Positions 7,982-16,447 of a stretch of DNA of 64,000 nucleotides are shown here, piece after piece. Every line of letters starts with the position of its first letter. Within the stretch, counting starts at the first letter, position 1. The DNA lies in contig JAEZQK010000060.1 in the NCBI GenBank assembly GCA_023413135.1, positions 124,001-188,000 of the forward strand, read 5' to 3'. The stretch is from Bacillota bacterium. Lineage in GTDB: Bacteria; Bacillota; Clostridia; Christensenellales; Aristaeellaceae. The notes beneath the pieces are model-generated. The model was not told the origin of the DNA. It did not search any database and saw only the letters and a program-made list of their open reading frames with translations. Made by a program: the position numbers and the translations under genes.

Positions 7982-8632
7982 ATGAAATCCATTCTGGTGA
8001 TTGGTCTTGGACGGTTTGGCCGGCATCTGGCCATGAAGTTTGCCGAACTTCGTGACGAAGTGATGGTGATAGACATCGACGAGGAGCGTGTCAACGTTCT
8101 GGCGCCCCTGGTCACCTCCGCCCAGATCGGCGACTGTACCGACGAGCGGGTGCTGGAAACGCTAGGTGTGCGCAATTTCGATATTTGCTTTGTGTGCATC
8201 GGCAGCCACTTCCAATCCTCCCTGGAAATCACCTCCCTCCTGAAGGAAATGGGTGCGGCACGTGTCATCGCCAAGGCGGACAGGGATATCCACGCAAAAT
8301 TCCTTCTGCGCAACGGCGCGGACGAGGTGATTTATCCCGAAAAGGAGGTAGCTACCCGTACCGCCATCAAGCACAGCGCAGGTCATGCCTTTGACTACAT
8401 CGAATGGGCCGCGGATTACTGCATCGCCGAGGTGCCGCCGCTTCGCGGCTGGCTGGGCAAAAGCATTCGCGAAGTGGCCGTCCGTACCGAATATAAGGTG
8501 GGCATCATTGCAATCAAAGGCCGCAACGGCATTTCTCAAGCGCCGGAAGCTGGGTACGTTTTTTTAGAAGGCGATCATTTGATCATCGCAGGCAACAAAA
8601 AAGACGTGGTCAAGCTGCTCAACAAAACGTGA
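7982..8632 (+). CDS. trkA: TrkA/KtrA potassium channel regulatory subunit
   Basis: A 216-residue cytosolic protein with a complete RCK layout. The N-terminal Rossmann domain starts with VIGLGRFGRHLA (GxGxxG) and carries VIDIDEERV with the acidic residues that hold the nucleotide ribose. The C-terminal TrkA-C domain runs from about residue 140 (VPPLRGWLGKSIREVAV to the end). It senses ATP/ADP or NAD(H), and in some homologues c-di-AMP through TrkA-C, and gates the TrkH channel. It lies 12 nt after trkH behind AAGGAGTAAG. A strong hairpin (8658-8692) ends the operon. Confidence 0.93.
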   Translation: MKSILVIGLGRFGRHLAMKFAELRDEVMVIDIDEERVNVLAPLVTSAQIGDCTDERVLETLGVRNFDICFVCIGSHFQSSLEITSLLKEMGAARVIAKADRDIHAKFLLRNGADEVIYPEKEVATRTAIKHSAGHAFDYIEWAADYCIAEVPPLRGWLGKSIREVAVRTEYKVGIIAIKGRNGISQAPEAGYVFLEGDHLIIAGNKKDVVKLLNKT

Positions 8633-8657
8633 TAAGACTTCATGGATTAGCATATTC

Positions 8658-8692
8658 AGCGGGGAGGTGCACTTGAAGGGCACCTCCCCGCT
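8658..8692 (+). terminator. Hairpin terminator after trkA
   Basis: AGCGGGGAGGTGC pairs perfectly with GCACCTCCCCGCT over 13 bp around a 9-nt loop. The T-run after it is poor, so termination may be partial and allow some read-through into the sensor kinase gene. Confidence 0.6.
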
Positions 8693-8744
8693 TAACATTC
8701 CGGCCCTTTTGTGATATATTCTTGGGATAAGGGGAGGTCATCTC

Positions 8745-10151
8745 ATGCAGCGCCGCTTAAGCATTCCGCCCAAGGCTGCCTACGTGCTCAAAAGCGCGGC
8801 CATTCTGCTGGCTACGCTGGGATGTTCGCTTCTGGTATCCCAGATGGGCGTAAACAAGGAAAGCATCCTGATGATTTTCCTTTTAGGCACGGTGCTGGTG
8901 CATGTGGCAACACCTGGCTACTGGTACGGCCTCACCACAGCCGCCATTCATGTGTTGATATACTGCTATCTGTACGCTGTGCCGCTGCAATCCTTTTCTG
9001 TATCCAGTCCCAGCGACATGATGATGCTGGCAACATTTTTCGTCACATCGTTTTTATGCGGAACTATTACCAACCGGCTCACCCTCCAGCGCGAGATTTC
9101 TGAAAACAACGCCCGTACCGCAAAGCGGATGCAACAGGTAACGGAGGGATTTTTGCAGGTCACGGGGGAAAAGGCAATCGTTCTGCAGGGCATCCACTAT
9201 CTAAAAGAGCATGCGGACCTTGTCTGCGATGTGGCCCTGGCCTCCGGTACGGCTTACCCGCAGGCTGCCGCCCCCGCGGGCATCTTCTACGCCGTACCCA
9301 TTACCGGCGTATCCAGAACCCTGGGAACACTTAACGCTTATCCCAACAGAACGATCACCTTTCAGCAGGAGCTGCTGCTTAAGGCAGTGGCGGCGCAGAT
9401 GGCCATCGCTTTGGATAGGGACTCCTTTTACATAGAACAGGAAAAGATACGCCTGGCCATGGAGAGGGAACGGCTGCGCAGCACACTGCTTCGTGCCGTG
9501 GCCCATGACCTTCGAAGCCCCCTCACTGTGCTGGCCGGAGCCAGCGGGCTTTTGTCAAACAATATACAGGACCTTACTGATCCGGAGAAGGCAAAGCTTG
9601 CAAAAGATATCCATGAGGAAGTCATCTGGCTGACCGATCTGGTTGAAAACATTCTGAGCATGACGCAAATCCAGGAAAGCCGACTCTTTCTGCGCCGGGA
9701 GGAAGAGGTGGTGGACGATGCGGTGAATGAGGCCGTCAAGCATGTTTCTCCCATCATGCAGGAAAGGCGGCTTTTCGTTACCCTGCCGGAGGATGTAGTC
9801 ACAGCGCCCATGGACATCAAACTTGTCGCACAGGTCATCATCAATCTTCTGGACAACGCCGCGCGCCACACGCCCCCAGGCAGCACCATCACCCTCACTG
9901 TTACCCCAGCGGAAAAGGAAGTGGTCTTTGAGGTTTGCGACGACGGCCCCGGCATCGACCCCGCAATCCTGGATACCATGTTTGAAGGCTTTGTGCAAAA
10001 AAGCAGCAAGGTATTGGATGGTCAGCGGGGCCTGGGCCTGGGCCTTGCCATTTGCAAGGCGGTAGTCGCCGCCCACGGCGGAACCATCCAGGCTGAAAAC
10101 AGATTAGAGGGCGGCGCACGATTTGTGTTCACCCTTCCCAGAGGAGAATAA
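8745..10151 (+). CDS. KdpD-like sensor histidine kinase lacking the N-terminal KdpD/Usp domains
   Basis: A 468-residue kinase. Four membrane helices between residues 15 and 108 match the DUF4118 region of KdpD. A GAF-like domain follows (about 125-225), then a HisKA domain with phospho-acceptor H254 (AVAHDLRSPL) and an HATPase domain with N box NLLDNAARH, G1 DDGPGID and G2 GLGLGLAI. Compared with the ~900-residue E. coli KdpD, the whole N-terminal KdpD and UspA region is missing. The kinase probably senses potassium or osmotic state and phosphorylates the regulator encoded 20 nt downstream. There is no kdpFABC in the window; the adjacent trk operon, with a KdpE-like site, is the apparent target. 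Confidence 0.88.
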   Translation: MQRRLSIPPKAAYVLKSAAILLATLGCSLLVSQMGVNKESILMIFLLGTVLVHVATPGYWYGLTTAAIHVLIYCYLYAVPLQSFSVSSPSDMMMLATFFVTSFLCGTITNRLTLQREISENNARTAKRMQQVTEGFLQVTGEKAIVLQGIHYLKEHADLVCDVALASGTAYPQAAAPAGIFYAVPITGVSRTLGTLNAYPNRTITFQQELLLKAVAAQMAIALDRDSFYIEQEKIRLAMERERLRSTLLRAVAHDLRSPLTVLAGASGLLSNNIQDLTDPEKAKLAKDIHEEVIWLTDLVENILSMTQIQESRLFLRREEEVVDDAVNEAVKHVSPIMQERRLFVTLPEDVVTAPMDIKLVAQVIINLLDNAARHTPPGSTITLTVTPAEKEVVFEVCDDGPGIDPAILDTMFEGFVQKSSKVLDGQRGLGLGLAICKAVVAAHGGTIQAENRLEGGARFVFTLPRGE

Positions 10152-10171
10152 TACAAAGAAAGGGCATCACC

Positions 10172-10858
10172 ATGGACCAGGACTTTACGATCCTCATCAT
10201 TGAAGATGACCGCTACATCGCAAACTTTATGGCCCTGTCCCTGAAAAAGGAGCAGTATCAAGCAGTAATCACCTCCACCGCCCAGGAAGGTCTGGCCCTT
10301 TGTTACGCCAACCACCCCGGCCTCGTCCTTTTGGACTTGGGGCTTCCGGACATGGATGGCCTTTCGGTGATCAAAACCATCCGCTCCTTTTCCCAGGTAC
10401 CCATCCTGGTGGTCTCCGCCAGGGGCCAGGAGCAGGAAAAGATTGACGCCCTGGATAGCGGCGCGGACGATTACATCGTTAAACCCTTTCATATGGGTGA
10501 ACTTCTGGCCCGCATCCGTGTGGTGCGCCGCAAAGCTCAGCAGCCCGCCCTGGGTGCCGTGTTCACCATCGACTGCCTCACCGTGGACCAGGAAAAACGC
10601 CGCGTCACCTTGGACGAAAAGGAAGTACATCTGACGCCCATGGAATACCGCCTTTTGCAGCTTTTGATCGCCAATAAGGGCAAGGTGCTCACCCATAACT
10701 ATATCATCAAGGAAATCTGGGGCTATGGCGAGACCGGCGATCCCAAGGCCGTCCGCGTCTTTATGGCCAACCTCCGCCGCAAAATTGAAAAGGATACGCT
10801 CCATCCCCGGTTCATCCTCACCGAAATAGGCGTCGGCTACCGCTTTGCGGAGGAGTAG
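10172..10858 (+). CDS. KdpE-like OmpR-family response regulator
   Basis: A 228-residue regulator. The receiver domain has the acidic pair ED (residues 11-12), phospho-acceptor D55 (LVLLDLGLPDMDG), and the conserved lysine in YIVKPF. The C-terminal winged helix runs from about 130 to 228 (LTPMEYRLLQLL, AVRVFMANLRRKIE, GVGYRF), typical of OmpR/PhoB members and closest in style to KdpE. It forms a two-gene operon with the kinase. The direct repeat at 6101-6119 is the likely binding site. A long hairpin terminator follows. Confidence 0.9.
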   Translation: MDQDFTILIIEDDRYIANFMALSLKKEQYQAVITSTAQEGLALCYANHPGLVLLDLGLPDMDGLSVIKTIRSFSQVPILVVSARGQEQEKIDALDSGADDYIVKPFHMGELLARIRVVRRKAQQPALGAVFTIDCLTVDQEKRRVTLDEKEVHLTPMEYRLLQLLIANKGKVLTHNYIIKEIWGYGETGDPKAVRVFMANLRRKIEKDTLHPRFILTEIGVGYRFAEE

Positions 10859-10872
10859 GGGATATACGGAGC

Positions 10873-10920
10873 AGAATGCGGGGAGGGCTTCTTTTGAAAA
10901 AGAAGCCCTCCCCGCATTCT
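10873..10920 (+). terminator. Long hairpin terminator after the two-component genes
   Basis: About 23 bp of near-perfect stem (AGAATGCGGGGAGGGCTTC... against its complement) with a GAA loop. The downstream AAGAAAACTTTTTATA supplies T residues. A close relative of this element lies at 42874-42911. Confidence 0.7.
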
Positions 10921-11000
10921 GCCTAAGAAAACTTTTTATACTTATACCAAATCAAAGCTTTAATGAGTCTATGAGCCATGCTTTGCCTCCCGACTGTATA

Positions 11001-11029
11001 TTGACAAACCAAAATGCTAATGCTATGAT
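11001..11029 (+). promoter_or_regulatory. Strong sigma-A promoter of the amidohydrolase-TetR operon
   Basis: A consensus -35 TTGACA (11001-11006), a 17-nt spacer and TATGAT (11024-11029). The start point would fall inside the palindrome at 11031-11056. Confidence 0.75.
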
Positions 11030-11030
11030 A

Positions 11031-11056
11031 TTAATAAACCGACGACGGTTTATTAA
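11031..11056. promoter_or_regulatory. Putative TetR operator: perfect 26-bp palindrome
   Basis: TTAATAAACCG-acga-CGGTTTATTAA is a perfect inverted repeat with 11-bp arms, placed directly after the -10 and ending 21 nt before the first ATG. The operon encodes a TetR regulator (12835-13482), so autorepression at this site is the simplest reading. Confidence 0.65.
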
Positions 11057-11077
11057 TTGAAATAGGAGGTCACTGCA

Positions 11078-12838
11078 ATGAAAGGCAAGCAATATGCAAA
11101 GTGGGACGTGCATCATCACATCCTGCCGGAGTTCTATCAAGACGCAATGAAGCTAAGCGGCATGAGGGACATCAGCAGCATCCCTTGGCCCAAGTGGACG
11201 CCGGAAACGTCGCTGAAAATGATGGACACGTTTCAAATCGAAAAAGCGTTCATGTCCACCATTCCCGGCGTTTTCATCCGGGATTTAAGTTTCAGCAGGG
11301 AGCTGTGCAGAAGGTGCAACGAGTACCTGGCGAAACTGAAAACGGACCATCCGGGCCGGTTTGGCGGCTTTGCCTCCGCCACGCTGCCGCATGTGGAAAG
11401 CGCCGTAGAGGAGGCGGTTTATGCACTGGATAAGTTGAAGCTGGACGGCATCAGCCTTATGTCAAACGTCTGTGGCAAATACCTGGGGGATAGCTCCTAC
11501 CGGGCGTTTTATGCGGAGCTTGACAAGCGCAAGGCCATCATCTACATCCATCCCAACGGCAGGACGCATCTTGCGGACCACCGCTTTTTAAACCCGTTGT
11601 ACCTGTGGCAAAACGACACCACCCAGACCATCATCGACTTTATCAAGAGTGGCTATCACCGCGACTATCCGAACATCCGCTGGATTCTCTCCCACGGTGG
11701 AGGAATCTTATCCCCCTTGTACGATACGCTGTTAAAGTCGCTGCAAAAGGAAAACCCCAACATCCGGGCCGAGCTTGAATCGTGGAAGCATCAGGTTTTC
11801 CTGGAGACCGCCTCAAAGGCGTTTGACGATCAGCTTTCATACCTGCTGAACTTCACAGACGAAAAGCATGTGCTCTTTGGCAGCGACCTGTGCATCGCCA
11901 ACAAAATGGCCGTGAAAACCGTGGTGGACGCCTACAGCGCGCTGGATACAAAGCTGCATTTTGACGAGCGGCAGATCGAAGACATTTTCATGGGCGACGC
12001 CAAGCGTCTCTTTTCCAGTGACCAGATCCAGGCGGAGCCGAAAAACTTCCCGCCCATCGTAATAAGCAGCCCGCAGCCTGATGCCGGCGGGAAAAGAATC
12101 AAGTACCACTATCATTGCCTGCCCCAAAAGGTCATCGACCGCGTTCTTGAGCTTTCGCCCTTTGCCAATGTAAGCGGCCTTGAACCCTGGAACGGGGAAG
12201 CCGCCCGCCGGTGGATGAAGGAAAACCGCTATGACCGCGTTATGCTGTCGCTTTACCTTCCAGGGCTTTGGCAATTGGGTGAATATGAAATCATCCAGAT
12301 ATTGCGCACCTACAACGAAGAGGCCGCAAACATATGCAAAAAAGACCCGGAGCACTTTTCAGCGTTTGCCGCCATCGATATCGATCAGCCCCTGTTCGCC
12401 ATCAACGAGATCAATTACTGTATGGAAACCCTGAAGCTTAACGGGATCTTATTGACGACCAGCCTTATTCAAAAGCCCTTTGGCAATCTAATGGATGAGC
12501 AGCTTATGGAGCGCATCGCAACCCTGGATGTTCCCGTGTTGCTCCATCCGCAAAACAGCATGGGCGTGCCCCTTGAAAATGAAAACTATCTGGACGCCTT
12601 GTACTTCATGGCCAAAGCGTTTTATCTAGGGCTGTTTGACAAGTATTTCACCAAAACGAAATTTGTCCTCACCCACACGGGTGGCGCTTTGCAGTATCTT
12701 GCAAACCCCTTTAATCTCCTCTACTATATGACCACAAAAAAGGCAAAGATGGGGCAATACGTGTGGGACAATATGGTCAAGCATCAGCCAAAGGGATATA
12801 ATTATCTCATGCGCATGATCGTTGACGAGGAGGAATGA
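11078..12838 (+). CDS. Tandem two-domain amidohydrolase (amidohydrolase_2 / ACMSD-like)
   Basis: A 586-residue cytoplasmic protein built from two amidohydrolase TIM barrels in tandem. The first (about 1-315) has H12-x-H14 in DVHHHILPEFY, HPNGR, SHGGG and FGSDL, the metal-binding pattern of the ACMSD/amidohydrolase_2 family, whose members decarboxylate or hydrolyse small acids. The second (about 340-586) keeps HYHCLP, LLHPQ and LTHTGGA but ends before an FGSD-like aspartate, so it may be inactive or structural. Single-domain members are about 300 residues, so this looks like a duplication-fusion. It is first in an operon with a TetR regulator (ATGA overlap) and an alpha/beta hydrolase. The substrate is unknown. 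Confidence 0.75.
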   Translation: MKGKQYAKWDVHHHILPEFYQDAMKLSGMRDISSIPWPKWTPETSLKMMDTFQIEKAFMSTIPGVFIRDLSFSRELCRRCNEYLAKLKTDHPGRFGGFASATLPHVESAVEEAVYALDKLKLDGISLMSNVCGKYLGDSSYRAFYAELDKRKAIIYIHPNGRTHLADHRFLNPLYLWQNDTTQTIIDFIKSGYHRDYPNIRWILSHGGGILSPLYDTLLKSLQKENPNIRAELESWKHQVFLETASKAFDDQLSYLLNFTDEKHVLFGSDLCIANKMAVKTVVDAYSALDTKLHFDERQIEDIFMGDAKRLFSSDQIQAEPKNFPPIVISSPQPDAGGKRIKYHYHCLPQKVIDRVLELSPFANVSGLEPWNGEAARRWMKENRYDRVMLSLYLPGLWQLGEYEIIQILRTYNEEAANICKKDPEHFSAFAAIDIDQPLFAINEINYCMETLKLNGILLTTSLIQKPFGNLMDEQLMERIATLDVPVLLHPQNSMGVPLENENYLDALYFMAKAFYLGLFDKYFTKTKFVLTHTGGALQYLANPFNLLYYMTTKKAKMGQYVWDNMVKHQPKGYNYLMRMIVDEEE

Positions 12839-13482
12839 AGTTGGCAAGGCCGGCAGACAAACATGATGACAAAAAGCGTGAGCTGCTCAACGTTGCAGAA
12901 AAGCTATTTATGGAAAAGGGATATCAGCAAACCAGCATCGATGATATCCTTCTTGCAAGCGGCATTTCCAAGGGCGGGTTTTACCATTACTTCAAATCCA
13001 AGGATGAGGTGCTTTCGGCAAGCATCGGCCGTTTGATCGACGAGGCACTGGCCATACTGAAAAGGGCGGCTGATGATGAAAGCCTTGGCGCTATGGAAAA
13101 GCTGACCTTGTTTCTGTCTGAGAAAGCCAGGTTTCAAAGTGGCAAGGCTGAATATGCAAAGCTTCTGGGAACGCTTTTGCAAACGGATGTGACGCAGTAC
13201 GTTTTCTATACGACCATGGCAAGAAAGCTGGTGCCGCCGCTGGCGCAAATCATCCGCCAGGGCGTAAACGAAGGCGTTTTTCAGGTGGATTTCCCCGATG
13301 AAACGGCCGATATCCTCACCCGCGTGATCGTCAGCATAACGCAAAGCGGCTCGTTTGAAGACTATTTAAATGAACCTGATAAGCACCAAAGGTATATAAG
13401 TTCCGTACAAACGGTGTTTAGCCGGACACTGGGGTTGGAAACTCCGCTTGTCCTTTATGAAAGATTGAATCAGGAGGTTTGA
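12835..13482 (+). CDS. TetR/AcrR family transcriptional regulator
   Basis: A 215-residue regulator. The N-terminal helix-turn-helix is classical (LLNVAEKLFMEKGYQQTSIDDILLASGISKGGFYHYFKSKDEVL, residues ~17-62). The C-terminal part is a helical ligand-binding domain. Its start overlaps the stop of the amidohydrolase as ATGA, so production is coupled. It likely represses its own operon through the palindrome at 11031-11056 and is released by a substrate or product of the encoded enzymes. Confidence 0.9.
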   Translation: MKLARPADKHDDKKRELLNVAEKLFMEKGYQQTSIDDILLASGISKGGFYHYFKSKDEVLSASIGRLIDEALAILKRAADDESLGAMEKLTLFLSEKARFQSGKAEYAKLLGTLLQTDVTQYVFYTTMARKLVPPLAQIIRQGVNEGVFQVDFPDETADILTRVIVSITQSGSFEDYLNEPDKHQRYISSVQTVFSRTLGLETPLVLYERLNQEV

Positions 13483-13485
13483 CAT

Positions 13486-14307
13486 ATGAGTGAGAACCGG
13501 ATTTTGTCACGACTGGGGTCGAACCTGCACTATTGGATGACCGGCCCGGAAAGCGGCCCGGTGATCGTATTCTCCCACGGGGCAACGCTCGATCACCACT
13601 CTTTCGATGCTCAGCTTGCACCGCTTGCCCAAGCAGGTTACCGTGTCATAACGTGGGACCTGCGCGGGCACGGTTCTTCGACCCCGATTGGGCAAGAAAT
13701 CAGTGTAGGCGTTCTGGCTGATGACCTGAAGGCAATTATAGATACACTTGGCGCAGACAAGGTTACCCTGGCGGGCCATTCCTTCGGCGGATATGTTGTA
13801 CAAGAATTTGTTCACCGGTATCCGGATCGCGTGAATGCCCTGGTCATCATCGGCTGCACGGATATCGCCAGAAAATCCTCACGATTTGGCCGCACGATGT
13901 ACCGTTTCATGCCCAGGATGCTGAACCGTATGCAGCTTGATACGTTCAGGAAACGGACGCTCGCGGATTTGGCTTTGCTGGATTCGGTGAAGGCTTATGG
14001 CGCCCAAGCGATGCAAAGCATTTCAAGGGAAAATTTTATTACCATTACCATGGCGGGTATTGCCTGCCTGTGGCTCGATTCGGGATTTAACCCCGGCTAT
14101 GTGATACCCGTACCGTTTATGCTGACGCACGGAGATTCCGACCGGGCCAACAGGGGCGTTTTCCCCCGGCAGGCGCCGGTCTGGGCTGCCCGGGAACCGA
14201 ATTGCCACTATGAAATAGTCCCTCAAGCTGGTCATACTGCGCATATGGACAATCCCGCAGCTTTTAATGCAATCTTATTGAAGTTTTTGCAAAAGAACGT
14301 ATCATGA
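13486..14307 (+). CDS. Alpha/beta hydrolase
   Basis: A 273-residue protein of the alpha/beta hydrolase fold. It has the oxyanion HG motif (FSHGATLDHHSFD), the nucleophile elbow GHSFGG near residue 99, a candidate acid in THGDSD, and the catalytic histidine in AGHTAHMDNP. The arrangement resembles esterases, lactonases and C-C hydrolases such as 3-oxoadipate enol-lactonase. Together with the ACMSD-like amidohydrolase this points to catabolism of a small aromatic or cyclic compound, which is an inference. It is third in the operon, 3 nt after tetR, with AGGAGG 8 nt before its ATG. Confidence 0.85.
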   Translation: MSENRILSRLGSNLHYWMTGPESGPVIVFSHGATLDHHSFDAQLAPLAQAGYRVITWDLRGHGSSTPIGQEISVGVLADDLKAIIDTLGADKVTLAGHSFGGYVVQEFVHRYPDRVNALVIIGCTDIARKSSRFGRTMYRFMPRMLNRMQLDTFRKRTLADLALLDSVKAYGAQAMQSISRENFITITMAGIACLWLDSGFNPGYVIPVPFMLTHGDSDRANRGVFPRQAPVWAAREPNCHYEIVPQAGHTAHMDNPAAFNAILLKFLQKNVS

Positions 14308-14337
14308 CAACCGATATTGCCCATTGTATGGAAATGC

Positions 14338-15123
14338 TCATTTTCTATATGTGTTCACATAGGATACGGATTGCCTTAATCCCTCTATTGTCTTCGTTTC
14401 CAGCACAATCCGCAAGTCCAGCTTTCGGGCAAGCGCAAAGTGCTTTTCAAGATCGATTTCTCCTGCGCCCAGCGCAAGATGGCATCTTTTTTCTATGGCG
14501 TCATGCATGTGCATATGGCAAAGCTTGCTTTCGTATTGCAGTATGATATCTTCGTCACCGCCGCCAATGCAATGGTTATGTCCAATGTCAAACGTCAGTG
14601 CGAAAGCATCGCTTTCCAGCAGTAATTGCAAAGCTTTTTGCGTAAAACAATAATGATGCCCATCCGTATTTTCAATGCATATCCTGATTCCGGAACTGGC
14701 GATTGCTTTTTCGCATGCGTCCCGGAACGCCAGTATGCTGTTCACATACGTATCCAAATACGCATCGAACAAATAGATTTTTTCATTGGGCATTTTAAAG
14801 TGCACGCCATGGTTTAGATGCATGTTGAGGATCGGAACCTTGAGCATCCTGGCTGCTTCTATCGTCATAAGGGCCGTATCCACATAGGCCTTTGCCACCA
14901 ACGGATTGAAATCGCAGGGATTCAGGTTTTCATCCAGATGAATGGTGTAGAATATACCGTATTTTTGGGCAATATCCGTAAATTCCTTTATATCAACATT
15001 CGATATCTGGTACTGCGGCATGTTCATGTTCAGTTCGATAAATTGGAGCCCAAGTTCCCGGCACAGGGCCGCGCATTCCTCCAGGCTCCGTGTTTCAAGC
15101 AGTGTCGGCATGCCAAATTGCAT
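14338..15123 (-). CDS. Sugar phosphate isomerase/epimerase (AP endonuclease family 2-like TIM barrel)
   Basis: A 261-residue TIM-barrel protein. Metal-site pattern motifs of the xylose isomerase-like family are visible: FIELNMN near residue 33, NMHLNHG, CIENTDGHHY, TFDIGHNH, CHMHMHDA and VLETKT near the end. Family members isomerise or epimerise sugars, keto-sugars or inositols, or cut abasic DNA; the substrate cannot be chosen here. It is a single-gene unit converging on the alpha/beta hydrolase. GAGGA precedes the ATG. Confidence 0.75.
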   Translation of the reverse strand: MQFGMPTLLETRSLEECAALCRELGLQFIELNMNMPQYQISNVDIKEFTDIAQKYGIFYTIHLDENLNPCDFNPLVAKAYVDTALMTIEAARMLKVPILNMHLNHGVHFKMPNEKIYLFDAYLDTYVNSILAFRDACEKAIASSGIRICIENTDGHHYCFTQKALQLLLESDAFALTFDIGHNHCIGGGDEDIILQYESKLCHMHMHDAIEKRCHLALGAGEIDLEKHFALARKLDLRIVLETKTIEGLRQSVSYVNTYRK

Positions 15124-15187
15124 GGAAATGTCCTCTTTTCAAGTGATTAACATAAAGGGTCGTCAGCGGCAAATCATTTCATAATGC

Positions 15188-16447
15188 TCAATCATATCTC
15201 CAAATGCTCCTGCGTCCCAGCACATCCACCACCTCAATGGCCAGCTGCCCGGTCAGCATGGGCACCTCCAGCACGGGCGGAAGCTCCGGGCAGTGCCTTA
15301 GCCTTGCGGCGTGACCGTGGGATATGAATACGCCCTCTTTCAGATATCCCGCCGACCACTGATCCACCGCATCCAAAGGACCCAGGGGGAATCCCGCCGG
15401 GATTTTTTTAAGGCCTGTTTCCACATCCTGCTCCAGCGTATACTGTTTCAGCGCCACCTCGTAAAATCCAAGAGCGGGCCGTACGTCGGCATCAAGATGT
15501 GCTTCCACACTGGCACAGGGCCATTCCAGCAAAAAGTTCTGGTGAAGGAGCCGCTTTCTGGTTACAGATACTGCACCCGCTCCCGCATCCACGCCAAGGA
15601 ACCGCCGGCCATGCTTGGCCGCCGCCACCAAGGTGGTGCCCGAGCCGCAGCAGATGTCCGCCACAAGATCGCCGGGCTGTGTTGTGGTCAGCAGTATCCT
15701 TTCCAGCAGCCGAAGGGGCTTTTGGGTATCATAGCCTGTTCTTTGGGGATCCTTTTGCTGCAGGTGGCTCACATCCGTCCATACATCGCTGGGGTAGGCC
15801 GGCTCATCGTCATAATAGGTATATGTCTTGCCGTTCACCCGGATGGTACGGAAGGCCCGGCCTTGCTCGTCCACCTGGCGGCGCATATGATTTTCCCGGT
15901 TCTCGACCCTGCTGATGGGCGTTTTGGTGATGTCGAAAAAGTACTCTTCGCCCTTTTTATAGAACAGCAGAATGTCATGCTTGCGGCTGAAATGCCTTAC
16001 CGCCCGCCCGCCGGTTTGATACACCCAGATAATTTCATTCACCAGATTCTTTTCACCGAAAATTTCATCGCACAAGATTTTCAGATACGCGTGCATCCGG
16101 TAGTCGATATGCAAAAAGAAAACCCCGGTATCCCGCAGCAAGCCGTGGGCCAGGGTCAACATGTCCCGCATGAAAGCAAGATACGCCTCTTTATTCGGAT
16201 ACCGGTCAACATACGCGGGCAACACGATCTGATGCCGGCCTGTGCGCCAGCCTTCCTCCCCCACCCGCATGCGGTGCTGGAACACATCCCCCGTAAAAAA
16301 GGGCGGGTCGATATACAGGCACTGCACTTGTCCGGAAAATTCGGCAAGCAGCCTTCGTGAAAGCTGCGCCGCGTCACCCTGGAACAAAAGCCCTCCCTCT
16401 CCCGTACCATGGCTCTCCACCCATGCGCAGTCCCGAGTCCACATCAT
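15188..16447 (-). CDS. Beta-class DNA N4/N6 methyltransferase
   Basis: A 419-residue methyltransferase. The catalytic motif IV DPPF (YIDPPFF) lies near residue 47, before the SAM-binding motif I (DICCGSGTTLVAA) near residue 280. That order defines the beta class, which methylates adenine N6 or cytosine N4. The QRTGYDTQKP segment before motif I is typical. I start at ATG 16447, where GGGAGG is 5 nt upstream and the ATG overlaps the stop of the preceding gene (ATGA); the open frame further upstream is shadow. No restriction enzyme is nearby, so it is an orphan methylase or housekeeping modifier. The specificity is unknown. Confidence 0.85.
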   Translation of the reverse strand: MMWTRDCAWVESHGTGEGGLLFQGDAAQLSRRLLAEFSGQVQCLYIDPPFFTGDVFQHRMRVGEEGWRTGRHQIVLPAYVDRYPNKEAYLAFMRDMLTLAHGLLRDTGVFFLHIDYRMHAYLKILCDEIFGEKNLVNEIIWVYQTGGRAVRHFSRKHDILLFYKKGEEYFFDITKTPISRVENRENHMRRQVDEQGRAFRTIRVNGKTYTYYDDEPAYPSDVWTDVSHLQQKDPQRTGYDTQKPLRLLERILLTTTQPGDLVADICCGSGTTLVAAAKHGRRFLGVDAGAGAVSVTRKRLLHQNFLLEWPCASVEAHLDADVRPALGFYEVALKQYTLEQDVETGLKKIPAGFPLGPLDAVDQWSAGYLKEGVFISHGHAARLRHCPELPPVLEVPMLTGQLAIEVVDVLGRRSIWRYD

